This document shows, in pieces, positions 1 to 12,559 of a stretch of DNA of 64,000 nt. The notes under the pieces are model-generated. The model worked only from the letters and a program-made list of their open reading frames with translations, was not told the DNA's origin and did not search any database. The stretch is from Petrosia ficiformis (Eukaryota; Porifera; Demospongiae; Haplosclerida; Petrosiidae), in contig OX345647.1 in assembly GCA_947044365.1 (NCBI GenBank), forward strand, positions 1,650,001 through 1,714,000. Reading direction: 5' to 3'. Each line of letters begins with the position of its first letter. The first letter of the stretch is position 1. The position numbers and the translations under genes were made by a program.

Positions 1-3000
1 TGTGTACAATGATTATTACTGTTACTCTATAGCAATGATTTTAGGTCAACAAACTATCCTTGTACATGAATTTGACCGGGTTTAATGTATATATTATATG
101 TATCATTATGGGGGGTTTTATCACGCAATTACTTGCCATGTGGTGCATGAAGAAATGTGCACTTAAGCTACAAGCTAACAGGGCTTATAGAAACTGCAAT
201 TAATAGCTGTTGTACCTGAAAAACATTGCCAATACCTATGATCATAGACTAATAATTACCACTAAGCCTACATAGAGATAATATACATATCTTTGATGGG
301 AATAGTAACAATTAGTGAGTCTGGCTATATAATATAGTGCTTAGTGATTGTATTAATTGTGATATTATACAAAGATCTTGTTAGCGAATTATCAATATGA
401 CATTATTGTAGTAAGCGTACCCTCAAAACACTGAATTTCCTCAATATCGTCACAACAGTCACCAGCTTCATGACAGACTTGATCACAATAACAGTCTTCC
501 CCTCCTACTCCAAAACAATTACCCTCCATACAACAACCATCTAATCCTAAAGCAGCACAGGAACCATTAGCTACAATTGCTAGGTAACACAAAAACAACT
601 GTTAATAGAAGGTATGATCTAATGTATTGCAACATTTATGACGAATTTATAAATGAAGGGCTCAGAAGTAAAGTGGGCTAACCTAAAATCAACTACGGGA
701 AATCGTGCATAGTGCATTGGGCTAAGATATTTTTGATTTGTTAAATTATTAACTGCTCCAGAAACAAATTCATGTTAACTAGGGTGGTTACTGTTTTGTG
801 GGTTAGACCACTTAACTTACCAGCCCTTCAAATGAAGTATTGAATATAAACAACATCAGTGGCATAGCCAGCCTTGGACAGTTGCAGGGGCGCAATGTTT
901 GGCATACAAAGTGCGCTGAAATTTATGCTTCATTAAATATTCATGAGGTGATGTCATTACGCATGAACATACATACACATATTCATGCAAGTATGTTTAT
1001 ATGTACTTCCATACCTGAACATGTCATCAAGTCATCATTCAATTGATAACCAGTATCACATTCACAGACAAAACTTCCAATAGTGTTTCTACATATCTGA
1101 TCACAACTGTTTAAGGAGCTATTAGCACACTCATCAATATCTATCAAAAAAATAATTGTGTATGTTCGAAAAACATAGTTCCGTGTGATACGTAATGATA
1201 AAAAATCCTGATCCTATAATATTGAAATCACATATTATTTAAATAACACATAATTATTAATTAATATTACTGCCAGTATCCTAGGAAGAGGCCATTGCAG
1301 TATCAACACTTCACAGTGTAACTTCAATATAATTAGTTCAGAAAAATCAATCTGATTTTGCGGCATATAGATGATAAATGTCAATATAAATGGATGTATC
1401 TTTGAAAAGATGCACAACACATTTGAGGGTCAAATATTCGATATTACCATTAATACAATAGTTCTTTTAAATCTAAACTTATTAGGCTAATTATACTTAA
1501 ATCTTGTTTATTAGTTCACTAAACATCATAATGCCTTACTAAAGAAGGTTTTATAATTAACTGAAACGACACTAGTTGATTCCTATCCAACTGTACTGGC
1601 AGTCTCTTACGCTATATACATTGTCTTTACAGTTGAATATTACAGCTGTTTTCTACTCAATTGTGAACAAATGCAGCCAGTGTTATGAAAACAAATTGAG
1701 AAACTCAGTGCATTCTCTCTTATAGATTGTGTATTGGAGCTGGCGTGGATAGCCATTGCAATGGGGTTTCTCTCGTCTTCCTAGACACAACTCTGACTAT
1801 TCTAACTTCAAGTTGTCTTGGTGTAGGTCTCCTCTCGATATCATGTCTCTTCCAGTTTTTCAAGTCACACATGTATATATTACTATTATTATTGACAATA
1901 TAAAAAGTATATTGTATATGTATAATGTAATAGAATATAATATGGTGTACGTTACAAAGACAAACGCACTTGACTCATTAGGTTAGGTTCACTAACACTC
2001 ACAATAATATTATAAAATATTATATTGTATTAATATATACATGTGTATGTGTATTGGTGTTGTATTAGTTAACTATAACTATAACTAAAACCCCTTATGG
2101 TAAGGCATTGTGACTTTTAGTTAACTAAACTATAACCAAATTGTAAGGCTATTGCAATAACTATAACTAACTATAGCTTTAAATTTTGAAAAACCAGGTT
2201 TACTATAACTATAACTAAAAGTATAGTCATTTTTGTCAAACTAAAACAATACTAATGTGTATATACTCCTGTTTATATCCATATTAGTATTATCATTATT
2301 GTTTTATTATTGTTTTGTTTTCTGAGAGGAGAGCACTCTCTTAGGAATACCTCTGGCCTCTTTTTCATTTCTTTAAGAAGAAATTGTTTCAATGTAATAC
2401 AAAAATACATACAATGATTATTACTGTTGCTTTATAGCAATAATTTTAGGCCAACAAACTATCCTTGTACAAAATTTTGACAGGGTTTAATGTATATATA
2501 TTATATGTATCATTATGGGGGGCTTTATCACGCAATTACTTGCCATGTGGTGCATAAAGGAATGTGCACTTAAGCTACAAGCAAACAGGGCTTATAGAAA
2601 CCGCAACTAATAGCTGTTGTACCTAAACAACATTGCCAGTACTTATGACCATAGATTAATAATTACCACAAAGCATACATACAGACATATTTTTGATGGG
2701 AATAGTAACAATTAGTGAGTCTGGCTATATAATATAGTGCTTAGTGACTTTATTAATTGTGATATTATACAAAGGTTTTGCTAGCGAATTATCAATATGA
2801 CATTATTGGTAGTAAGCATACCCTCAAAACACTGAATTTCCTCAATATCGTCACAACAGTCACCCAAATCATGACAGACTTGATCACAATAACAGACTCC
2901 ACCCACTCCAAGACAATTACCCTCCATACAACAACCATCTAATCCTAAAGCAGTACAGGAACCTTTAGCTACAATTGATAGTAACACAAAAACAACTGTT

Positions 3001-6000
3001 AATAGAAGGCATGATCAAATGTATTGCAACATTTATGATGAATTTATAAATGAAGGGCTCAGAAGTAAAGTGGGCTAACCTAAAATCAACTACTGGAAAT
3101 CGTCCATAATGCATTGGGCATACCGCACAACCAAATATAAAATTTTTTTGATTTGTTAAATTTTTATCTGCCCTAGAAACAAATTTGAAGTGTGTTTTCA
3201 TGTTAACTAGGGTGATTACCATTTTGTGGGTTAGACCACTTCATTTACCAGCCCTTCAAATGAAGTACATGTATTGAATATAAGTAACATCAACGGCATA
3301 GCCAGCCTTGGACAGTTTCAGGGGCACAGTGTTTGGCATGTGAAGCATGCTCTGAAATTTATACCTCTCATTCATGAGGGTGATGAAATTAAAAAAGTCA
3401 CTTCATTAATCAACAAATTAATAACACCATTTTTATGATTGTATGTATGTATGTATGTATTTGCATGTGTATGTATGTCTGTATTATGTATTGTACATAC
3501 CTGAACAAGTCTTAGAGTCATCATTCAATTGGTAGCCAGGATTACAGTTGCAAATAAAACTTTCAATAGTGTTTATACATATCTGTTCACATTCTATTCC
3601 CGGTTGTTGAACAACTCCATTTACTTGAAAAGTAAATACTCCTGGACATCCCACATTACTCTGTGTAATAATATCTGAGATACTACTATCAAGTGATTCT
3701 GTCAAACTGATGAAGTCAACACCATTTCCTGCATTAAGTCCTGCTTCTACTACTACTGGTTGGGATGAAATAATATCTGTATTCATGTCTCCTCCATAAA
3801 AGAAGAAAACAAAAGAGTAAAAACCATCTGTCGCTAGGACGCACTGGTATGCAAGTTGCTATTGTGTGTGGAGGAAATAAAAGAGAAACATAATAGTGAT
3901 ATCATATGTATGGTATTATAATTTACTGTTTCATTGAGAGGAATCCATGTTGCAATAAGCACTTGTGTAGCTGAGAATGTTGGTAATTCAGAAAAAGCAC
4001 TTGCTACTTCCTCGCTGACTCTCTGAATAGTATTGTTATTTGTAGTTACTCTATACATCAACTCGTTAGGAAAGTTTGTGTACACACCAAACCAGAATGG
4101 AGCAATTAGTGGAGTATCAATAGGAAAACCTTCTTGAATAGAAAAAGTCTCATTGAGATAGTCTAGGTCTTCGAAGGATAGATAACCATTTCCTAACTAC
4201 ATACAAACACAAAGAATGCATATATGATTAGCTTTATACAGTATAATTATATAGATATCTAACTGAATATTGATAATTAAATTTGAAACTCACAAATACT
4301 TCTGTGTAATTTGTGTTGTAGAAAATGAAACCAGCATCCAGTTGTGTGGGTATCGAATCATTATCAAAGTGAAAAGTATAAGATTCATCACCAAATTCAA
4401 ATCCAAAAGGAAATAATTGATTACTATGGCAGCTAACTTTATCACACTCATTGATATCTGTTATAATTACGTATGTGAGTGTATAATTATTTATGTGAAG
4501 TATAATGTATGTAAGTACGTTATACATATGTATGTATGTATATATAATAACTATTATAATTATATTTATGTATAAAATTATTCACATCATGTTGTTTACT
4601 TCACAAACTATATCTGTATGTTTACACAGATATATGGATAATTCATACATGATAACATACACTCAACATACACACACACACACACACAGACACACACATG
4701 GCTTTCTGTTTATTTATAACATATAATTATATACTATTTGTATGCAGCATATACCACACCACATATACGTTATAGTTATAAAATGGGCGTACGGTTTATA
4801 ACAGAATTCTAAGCCCTAGCAACGAGGGCGGCACGCCCGAGTGCGCGGGCTTAGAATTCTGTTATAAACCGTACGCCCATTTTATAACTGTTTTCTAGCC
4901 ACCCACTTCAATTCAAACACTCGCCTTGCTACCTTCCAGCAACTAACGAAGGATAATGTTGATATGTATGACGTTCTTAGAAGTTCTTCTATACATTCAA
5001 ACAAGTTAAAAGTCTGTACTGTTAAAAATACAGAAGTTATGAAGCTTAGCCAGAGTGTGGGCGTAGCCCGGGACGTTTCATACATTCGCCTTGCTGTTCT
5101 TCTACAACTAACGAAGCATGAATTTCACATCTGTAGCTTTCTTAACACTTCAACTCACCAGTAAAAGTAATTACAATCTTGAATCTTGTAAAATGCAAGA
5201 GTTATCGAGCTAAGAACAGTTGTTTCTGCACCGCCCCGCCCACACAATTTTCTAATTTACGCATGCACTATACTATTACCTTGGTTACAGCGTCTGCGAA
5301 AGTCAGCGAAACTGGGAAGTTATAAACCGGTCTATAACTTCCTTATAGTTGAAATATAACACATAGCAACAACATAGTAACAGGCTAGAAAGTTATATAA
5401 TTATATTTACATGTATATCACAACTGAGACACTTAATTAATATCGTTAGTAGACATGATTTTTCTCACAAGCTTTTCGATTTTTATTATAAAATCATGAT
5501 AGATGTCAAAGAAACAAATCAAACAAAAATATATAAACGACTGAGTTTGTATTATAATTTTGTCTATCCTGGTTTTTACTTTGAAGAACTTGTGAAAATG
5601 TTTACTTAAATAATTATAAAGAAATCTGTAGTTTAGTTGTGTTGTATCATTGGAATTTTAATAGTGAGTTTTACTTTTCCCATTACATTCCTTCATCTGG
5701 ATAGTATGTGCTATCTTTGGGACAGTACATTTCATTTTCTAAACATCAAAGGCTATATTCAGAACAGTGCAATATTGAGGGATTTGTGGTTCAACAGTGT
5801 GCACAATTATTATTGCACAATCTGCCGAAGGCATGCATTCTGTGGATGACAGTGCAATCTGCAGATTGTGCAAATTCCCGGATTGCACAGAAAATATACA
5901 TATTTATTTATTTGTAGTATTTCTTGAAATGATGACCAATGAGACTGCATCACCTGTGTCAATGGCAGGTTTTATATCTGACCACAGGGTGGTATATCTG

Positions 6001-7556
6001 ATTTATAAACGTGTATGTATGTATGTATTTGTTTATATATATATATATATACATACATACATACATACATACATACATACACGTTTATAAATCAGATATG
6101 GCACCCTGTGGTCAGATAGTAAAAGGCAGGATCCATTCCATTTCCTTATTTGAATCCTTATATAGCCTATATTTAATTATATTCAATTAGTTGAAACACC
6201 ATTAGAAGGTTTGGAAACCTATAAACATATAATTTAATTTATTCTAGTCCATACCCGTTGTACATTATATCAAAGTAACATCATGCATAAATTTCTTGCA
6301 ACTGTACTAACCAATAAAATGGTTATTAATTTTTGAGGTGCACATGTACGTATATGTATTTCACATACCTGAACATGTCATCAAGTCATCATTCAATTGA
6401 TAGCCAGTATTACATTCACAAACAAAACTTCCATTAGTGTTTCTACATGTCTGATCACATCCATTTAAGGAGCTATTAGCACACGCGTCAATACCTGTCA
6501 AAAATTATGCATATAAATTGTACCCCCTTTAGAAACTGTTATAGTAAGATAAACAAGACAAAATTCCACTGCTTCAATCTTATTTGATTTAGTTATATAT
6601 AATTACATAATTGCATATACATAGTGATGGCCGGTTTGGTAGGGCTAGAAATGTGTGAAGCCTGCCTTATAAGTTATAATTGATTCATAATGATAGTGGT
6701 TAAAGTGTGAGGTTTTGTTGAGCTAAAATAACATGATGAATAATTCTGAAATTGTATGCTGATAGTGTCTTGTAAAGACCTCACCTAGGTTGAAGCCCAA
6801 CAAGTAAAAAAAACCGAGTTCCACTGATTGTAAAAGACCATGCATGTTAGGTAACAAGTTATTTGCACAAATATATATATAATTATATATATAATTATAT
6901 ATTATAGGTAGGAATTGGTAAAAACATATTTATCTTTATAATGTTAACAATAATTATTATGACAAGAATAATTACATTCTCTTGACAACTGCCTATGCCT
7001 GCCCACTATATTACAAACATATCTACTGGTGAGCATTTTTTTGCAGCATTGTCAAGAGTTCCTTAGTTGTGAAAAAGCACTTAATAACATTTCAAATGTA
7101 TTTAAGTAAGTATAAAGTTAATCCAGGTGGATAGTCAGACAGACAACATCATTTTATATTGTAGAGATAAACGTTGTCTGGCTAACCATATTTTCCATAT
7201 CTCTATTTTCTAATATAATAGTGAAGAGCATTATATAGATAACTCACTAATTGTAAATGGTGTAGCACAAAAACTAGTACCATTAGCATAGCGATATTCA
7301 TAGGTGCCAGCAAGTTCAGGTTGAAAACTCCTGATCTCAAAATGAGCAGCATCAGTATGTACAACACAAATATCACTATCATTACAAACAGCAATATCAA
7401 AGACACCTGTGCCATTACTGTCTGTGTAGAGATTAAATGAAAGAAGTTCAGAGTATTCAACAACAATATCAAAGGAGTCCCCAATACTAGCATATATGAT
7501 GTCACTTGAAGGTGTGATATTATAACATGAAGAACTGCATGCTAATGGAAAGTGAA

Positions 7557-7588
<32 letters not shown>

Positions 7589-8334
7589 TAATAGCACATG
7601 ACTCATTGTTTATGATTTATAGGAATTAGCTTCCATGTAGCAGCAATATAAAATTTGAAAACATTGTTTATACTATAAATCTAGGTATAATAATCATATG
7701 AGAATGTTAACTCTACAAAATTAATTTATATTTAATAAGATATTTTGTGTGGCATACTACACAGTTGTAACTTATAGTGATGATAGCCTCACACTAGTGT
7801 ATTCATGCATGAATATATATACCAAATGAGCGGAGCAGACAAATGAGTAAAGAAAATGATTGCTGCATTTTGACATGCAACACATACAAACTGACAATTT
7901 ATGAGCATATAAGGAGGATGCTAGAAGGCATTGGTATAATTGTTTTGATAGATAGTGTTATGATGCACTATCTCACTCATTTATAAGAGCTCAATTTAAC
8001 AAAAGGTATAGCCATGCACAAAGTATAAAATATAGTATTGAAATCACTTACATTCATTACTCAAAAAGCTACAATCAGTGCTCATAGATTCCTTAATTTG
8101 TAATAACAGGATGATCACTATTCCACATCACAATTCATATCCAGATGAATAGAATGATGAATAGATAGACAGAGACAGAAATGTATGGAGTAAAACAAAA
8201 TAATTAATAGCATAGTGAATTAACAATATCATAGTGAATGAAACAATGTATATATAATTACATATAAATCATTGTTATTATTGTACTTACATAAACTAAC
8301 CAATAAAATAGCTTCTTAGTAAATACAGTGACAT
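1..8334 (-). CDS. Gene C: 5' part of a giant receptor, probably an RTK (partial)
   Basis: Ten exons can be placed: 8301-8334, 8052-8117, 7248-7541, 6369-6494, 4294-4457, 3927-4196, 3501-3858, 2822-2968, 1015-1140 and 421-570. Together they form one open frame of 1735 nt that leaves the window in phase 1. Order: signal peptide, divergent Ig-like domain, cbEGF, NIDO with cbEGF tail, somatomedin B, cbEGF, somatomedin B. All introns have GT-AG ends. The ATG at 8334 was chosen because the matching position in gene B (40688) has the same short exon, donor and 5' flank. No kinase is in view for C. Calling it an RTK is an inference from its exon-by-exon match to gene B, whose kinase is present. Products should be secreted or cell-surface ectodomains. 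Confidence 0.8.
421..570 (-). CDS. Gene C somatomedin B exon 2
   Basis: A 50-codon phase 1-1 SMB exon with the eight-Cys pattern [37 protein letters not shown]. It is closest to the SMB exon of gene A (63265-63414). The ancestral signal-like stretch upstream is frameshifted by one base against the exon, which again favours splicing at ATTGTAG. It sits in a roughly 1-kb block repeated at 2.4-3.5 kb and 62.9-63.9 kb. Confidence 0.83.
1015..1140 (-). CDS. Gene C cbEGF exon between the two SMB exons
   Basis: A 126-bp phase 1-1 exon starting after TTTTGATAG with ATATTGATGAGTGT (I-D-E-C) and ending TTCAG before GTATGG. Six EGF cysteines are present. The sequence is nearly the same as exons 31000-31125 and 6369-6494. 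Confidence 0.85.
1560..1995. repeat. Dispersed repeat shared with 54290-54670
   Basis: Both copies hold ACAGCTGTTTTCTACTCA, GACTCTTCTAACTTCAAG-like sequence, then CTCGATnTCAT and a TTAGGTTAG end. No protein is supported in either copy. One is in a gene C intron, the other between FN3 and Ig4 in gene A. Confidence 0.65.
2070..2250. repeat. TAACTATAAC-rich repeat
   Basis: AT-rich stretch full of ACTATAACTAA and TTAGTTAACTA. Relatives lie at about 18220-18310, 29945-30230 (with inverted ends CTAGTGCTGTTTTAGT and ACTAAAATAACACTAA) and 46740-46850. Probably a MITE family. Confidence 0.6.
2260..2790. repeat. Duplicated intron block preceding SMB exons
   Basis: The block with CTGAGAGGAGAGCACTCTCT, then AGGCCAACAAACTATCC and GCTTTATCACGCAATTAC, recurs at 1-400 (partial) and 62690-63260. 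With the SMB exon and EGF flank this forms a repeating unit of 1-2.4 kb. At 62680-62697 the block is joined to a 15-nt remnant of an EGF exon end. Confidence 0.78.
2822..2968 (-). CDS. Gene C somatomedin B exon 1
   Basis: A 49-codon phase 1-1 exon with eight cysteines: [31 protein letters not shown], then IQCFEG. This matches the somatomedin B (SMB) pattern of vitronectin and ENPP proteins, with paired Cys-Cys twice. The acceptor is ATTGTAG and the donor GTATGC. Upstream sequence resembles a decayed signal peptide with TGA at the sixth codon, so an internal exon is the better reading. Confidence 0.85.
3501..4457 (-). CDS. Gene C NIDO domain with cbEGF tail, three exons
   Basis: Exons 4294-4457, 3927-4196 and 3501-3858 join in phases 1-0, 0-0 and 0-1. 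The first opens with an EGF-like DINECDKV and continues into [13 protein letters not shown]. The second carries the NIDO hallmarks NGYLSF, LIAPFW and ATQVLIATW. The third has [21 protein letters not shown] and a [11 protein letters not shown] end, then a cbEGF ([17 protein letters not shown]). NIDO domains occur in nidogen, alpha-tectorin and mucin-like extracellular proteins, which suggests matrix or cell-cell contacts. Finding one in a receptor of this type is unusual. Confidence 0.85.
4774..5340. mobile_element. GC-richer element headed by a 43-bp perfect palindrome arm pair
   Basis: Arms 4774-4816 and 4847-4889 are exact inverted copies around a 30-nt GC-rich loop (with GGGCGGCACGCCCG). 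The following sequence to about 5340 is GC-richer than its surroundings, contains a repeat of the motif CGCCTTGCT...CAACTAACGAAG, and ends with a small hairpin (GAAGTTATA, AACCGGTC, TATAACTTC). No coding potential is recognised. It lies in the gene C intron between the EGF at 6369 and NIDO. Confidence 0.65.
5964..6130. mobile_element. Palindromic MITE around a TATG/CATA repeat
   Basis: The arms (GGCAGGTTTTATATCTGACC at left, its near complement ending at 6130) flank a microsatellite that reads TATG then CATA. One arm with upstream flank reappears at about 34738-34860, so the family has several copies. Confidence 0.72.
6369..6494 (-). CDS. Gene C cbEGF-like domain exon
   Basis: A 42-codon phase 1-1 exon with six cysteines in EGF spacing. 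It begins [14 protein letters not shown] and contains [14 protein letters not shown]. The D-x-(A/E)-C start and the C-x-N-T-x-G-S-F-x-C core are typical of calcium-binding EGF, although the usual calcium-site Glu after Asp is Ala here, so calcium binding may be weak. Same family as exons at 1015, 31000, 36723, 37427 and 61331. Confidence 0.88.
7248..7541 (-). CDS. Gene C divergent Ig-like domain exon
   Basis: A 98-codon phase 1-1 exon following ATTAG and ending at GTGAGT. It starts with a CSSC cluster and has CNDSDIC in the middle. Near the end the segment [13 protein letters not shown] looks like the F strand of an Ig fold, although the usual Cys after GTY is replaced. The Ig-like call rests on this strand pattern, and a sponge-specific Cys-rich module is possible. 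The orthologous exon in B is 39735-40028. Confidence 0.6.
8052..8334 (-). CDS. Gene C signal peptide, exons 1-2
   Basis: Exon 1 (8301-8334) encodes [11 protein letters not shown] plus one base. Its donor is GTTAGT. Exon 2 (8052-8117) starts after GGAATAG and continues [16 protein letters not shown], ending at donor GTAAGT. The joined codon is Val. Together they give a basic start, a run of about 12 hydrophobic residues, then a polar Cys-containing segment, as expected for a cleaved signal peptide. Gene B has the same two exons with the same phases and lengths (34 and 66 bp). Neither exon is detectable as a long ORF. Confidence 0.75.
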
Positions 8335-8444
8335 TGCAGTGCAGGAACCAGAAGTTAATGATTATTATTTAGAATGAACTATCAGTATCTCAATAACAAA
8401 ATTTTTGTTAAAGAAGTTTTTGCACTACTTTAAATAGTCAATTT

Positions 8445-8865
8445 TATGGCCCGTGGGGTCATCCCTTTCCCACCGTTTGTGTCGAGTATGCGTTGTATAC
8501 GTAGTTAAGGAAGTTGCATGGGCGTGGGCTACCGAGTGAGTAAAAGACCAGGATGGAGAATGTCAACTGCCAATAACTAGTTGTATACAGCAGAGAAACA
8601 GTATAATGATGATGCAGTAATCTTTAACAGTAATCTTTAACAAGTAAGTATAATAAGTTGTTAAGTTTCAGACACGAGAAAGGTATCATTTAGCCTTGAG
8701 AGAGCACTTCAGTAACCGTTGTTTCTGTGCACTTCGACTGGAGTTAGACTTACTTCTTCATGCCCCAGATTTCGAGTACACAGCAAGGTAGAGACACTAT
8801 TGCCCTCAGCAGTGATTGATACATAGTCATTATAAAGCAATTATAGGGATACTATTATATAATGA
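8445..8865. repeat. Dispersed repeat (GGCCCGTrGGGyCATCC family) upstream of gene C
   Basis: The 5' flank of gene B (40800-40850) has an empty site (TTAAATAGACAAT then GGATGTGGTTT). Gene C has about 420 bp inserted there, starting TTTTATGGCCCGTGGGG and ending TTATAGGGAT. Related copies occur at about 25335-25510, 32200-32740, 37925-39275 (split by the hAT) and, more diverged, 62120-62345. The ends are inverted in part. Insertion is next to the gene C promoter region. Confidence 0.72.
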
Positions 8866-11403
8866 TAATGACAAAGGATGTGGTTTGTTTACTTAATGAT
8901 GTAACATCATTACATGATATCAATATTAACATATTGATATTGGGAGGGTCTTAACAATATTTATGGGAAAAGTTGTAATTGTTAAAATAACCAATTTACT
9001 AGTCAGTGCAGTTGCCAGGAAGTTGCATATCTGCAGTTCATTTAAAGATGTGTATGCAAGCACCCACCTTTGTGTGTGTAAGAGGCCACTCCACTATTTT
9101 GACAGTATAATTCTAATTCCACTTCCCTTCAGTATATTACTGTCTAAACTTTGATAGCTGCCAATAGTATTTCAATGATTATTGATTAATTACAATTGAC
9201 ACAAAGTAATTTGGCATCTCCATGTATCCCATGTATCCTGCATGGCCAACTAAGTAGGCCTATCTAATATCATTTGCAACAGTAGTATATAACAAATAAA
9301 TGGTTACTTCAACAACTTTCTTTCTACAATGTGTTGATTTATATATTCTGAGAATATTCCAATATAGCTGACAAGAAAATTTTAATCAGGATATACATTA
9401 ATTAATTAATTAATTAATTAATAACTGAAAAATCTCCCTGATCACTTTAGTTTGTCATTGTCAGACAAATTTCAATTGCTACTTCCTATGTATAGAAGTA
9501 GTAAGGTCTATAGTACATACATGTACAAACATGCCACATGATCATAGAGGCTTTTAATCATAGTCATTGTAGTGTAAACATCTCAATATAAATCTTAGTG
9601 CATCTGAACAGGAAATTTCAATTACAATTCATTTGATGTGTTTTCAGAGCCAATATCATCAGTTCAAATATCTATATTGTGCCAAAATTGAAAAGGATAT
9701 TACGTCATCATTATAAGAACAATAAAGCAATGAACAGTTTAAAGAACAAATTATTAATAATAGACATCAACTGTCAATACAATGAGTCCATAACGTATAC
9801 CAGACCCCGATTCTTGATTAACAAATGAAGGTTAATTATTATTGTAACAGGATTGTTTTAACCAAATGGGTTGAATTTGGAGAGTACAGCATTCTCTGTT
9901 AAGTTATCAATATAACAAAGTTTGTGGGTCTGTCAATGAAGGTCCAAATTTGAACTGCAGATGTGTTAGCTATAACAATCAGAACTGCATGGAATGGCAA
10001 ACTACCAAAGGTCATGTTTGCTAACTGTTTATCTGTTAATGAATAGGTTTAAACTTTACCTTGTGCATTTGTTCAATTGCCTACTGATGTCATGTTCAGG
10101 ACAAGTACCTTCACTTTTAGTTGTTCATTGCAAGGTGTGTGTGTTATGAGAAACTAGCTACCATGTTGACATGACAATCTACTCTTTTCAGTACAATAAA
10201 TAAAGTAAACATTAAAACAAACGCAACATACACATATCTTGACTTAACATATATACATACAGTAGAGGAGTGTATGTATGTATGCATGCATGTATGTATA
10301 TGTATACATGTATGCACGCACATACATATGTATGTGTATGTAGGTAAGTATATGTGCATCAAGAATGTATATACACAGTATATTAGTACATGTGCCTTAT
10401 CACTATAATTATAGTTATCACATACATGTATGTATACATGCAAATTACACATTTGTATTTATACATGCACACATACATGCATATTATATATATATATACA
10501 CTTCTCCACTTAGTCCACTATTAGTTAATGACCCAAATGATTGCTCTATGTGAATTATTCAGCTTGCTTACTAATTATTGCTTAACAATTGTGCATGGTT
10601 TAAATAATTCACTAATGTGGGTATATTATTCATTGTAAGCATATATATATTGCAATTATATTTGCACTTATTTGAATATGTATTATAAATGAATCAAATT
10701 TTTATAGGATTATGTACTCTGGCTAACAGTAACAAATGGAACATTGAAACGTTTATGATTATAACATGGTTGAAATAACAATTTTTAAAGTGCACATGTA
10801 CATATTACATACCATATATATATATATATATATATGATTACTGCACTTTTATATGCGTATACATGCAATTTGTAGAATAATTATAAAATATAGTATAATT
10901 ATATGCATTATGTGCAACACATATCACACAGTACATACATAATTGCTATATGTATGTATTTATATATGTATCAATACATCATGCATGCATGTAACAGTTA
11001 TTTTAACTCTCATTTGGTTACATGAGTTTCTTTAATCATAAGACTGGATTAAAGCTGAATTGTTATCCTGTTAGGATTTACAAGTACTATTGATCTTTAG
11101 TATATGAAGTATAATTAAGCATGGTAACAAAACAATACAACATACATTCCAATTAAGTATATAAGTAATTAGGCATACGTGCACCTGTGGTGTATAGATT
11201 TAGAGTACAACAGATGTTACTTGCACATTCCAGAGATGTTATTACATACATAACTGTAATAATAACTGTTCTACTTTATAGTATAATCCTGTATACCTGG
11301 AATTGACCTAATATACGTTACTGTATACTGTATACATATTTGGTTTTGTTACCATGTTTGGTACGATTAGATATTTTAGGCAAATATGTACACAATAGTT
11401 AAA

Positions 11404-11518
11404 TGTGTGTGTGTGTGTGTGTGTGTGCACTGTGTGTATGTATGTATGTATGTATGTATGTATGTATGTATGTATGTTTGTATGTATGTATGTATGTATG
11501 TATGTATGTATGTTTGTG
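11404..11518. repeat. GT then TATG microsatellite
   Basis: A (GT)n run followed by about 20 TATG units with two interruptions (TTTG). Confidence 0.9.
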
Positions 11519-11780
11519 TTGAGTAGACAAAAGATTTGGAGTAATCGTGCAGCCACATCCTTTGTACCTCAATTAATATGGTATTTACTATTCTTTATTG
11601 TATACTAGTCAATACAGATCAATATCAAAATTATATAATATTATATAATTTTATATGAAACTAGTGCTTGTGATTATTCCTTAGAAGGAAAAAACAAATC
11701 AGCACTGAGGAAATAAGATTACAATTACATTGAAAGTCATGTAACCAACGGAAGGTTAAAATTATCTATTACATTTTACA

Positions 11781-12000
11781 TTGATATATGTATGCATCTA
11801 TGTATGTATATATGTATGTATGTATGCACAGTATAATGTTATGTATGTATGTATGTATGTATGTATGTATGTATGTATTTATGTATGTCTGTATGTATCT
11901 ATGTATGTATTTATGTTTGTATGTATGTATCCATGTATGTATTATATAAATGTGTGTATGTACAGTAAGTATGTATGCATGTGTGTATGTATGTATGTGT
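11781..12000. repeat. Imperfect TATG microsatellite
   Basis: TATG units with interruptions over about 220 bp, open in several frames but not coding. The TTGA[G/A]TAGACAAAAG flank is shared with the array at 11404-11518, so the two are duplicate loci. Confidence 0.88.
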
Positions 12001-12559
12001 TGAATAGACAAAAGGTAACCGTGCATGCAACCACATCCTTTGTAACAGGATTACCAAAAATCATAAATTAAATTGGGACATTCCCTTCTTTATTGTGGCA
12101 TACTTTTATACTAGTCAAATACAGATCAATATCAAAAGAAATAAATTACTACTTGTAAACATTCTATCTAGCAAGGAAATAAATCAGTTTAGTCTCTTAA
12201 TATTGTAACCAAAAAGAGGGTTAAAATATTGTATTGTAACCAAATGAGGGTTAAAATAACCTATTAATGTTTATGGTGTACATACATAGTTACACACATA
12301 TGCATACATATCCATTATATACATACACACACATCACGTTCTCATTCTCTCCATTATGCTTTCTTCACCGTCTCTTATCAATTGATCATAATGAGTATTT
12401 ATATCTTCTTGAAGCATTCATCAGAAATTAATAGAATAGAGATGGGATGGACAGATCATTGATAATATATTTCTCAAAGTAAAGTATATCAATAATAAAA
12501 AATTGACGAAAATTTGAGGTATAGAGCGAAAGAAAGATAAAAAGAAGAAGTACGTACTA

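Larger units (their letters stand above)
8870..12550. other. Intergenic DNA, 5' of gene C
   Basis: No gene is supported. The stretch 9430-10060 shares blocks with the 5' flank of gene B (41040-42330) and with 46610-46730, for example ATATAAATCTTAGTGCA and ACAATCAGAACTGCATGG. It holds microsatellites and decayed MITE ends (about 10990, 11740, 12235). Confidence 0.7.

Noticed and set aside
7203..7505. Hydrophobic 100-codon frame, with its twin at 39705-39980, resembling a membrane protein
   Set aside because: It is a shifted frame over the Ig-like exon 7248-7541. Splice sites and the B/C comparison support the other frame.
11308..12071. Overlapping open frames of 60-96 codons with repeating His-Thr-Tyr-Ile or Met-Tyr-Val-Cys
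   Set aside because: They are translations of TATG/CATA microsatellites and are open on both strands because of the repeat.
3834..12071. CRISPR-like regular repeats
   Set aside because: Direct repeats here are microsatellites or duplicated modules. No short repeat with unique spacers occurs, and the DNA is animal nuclear.
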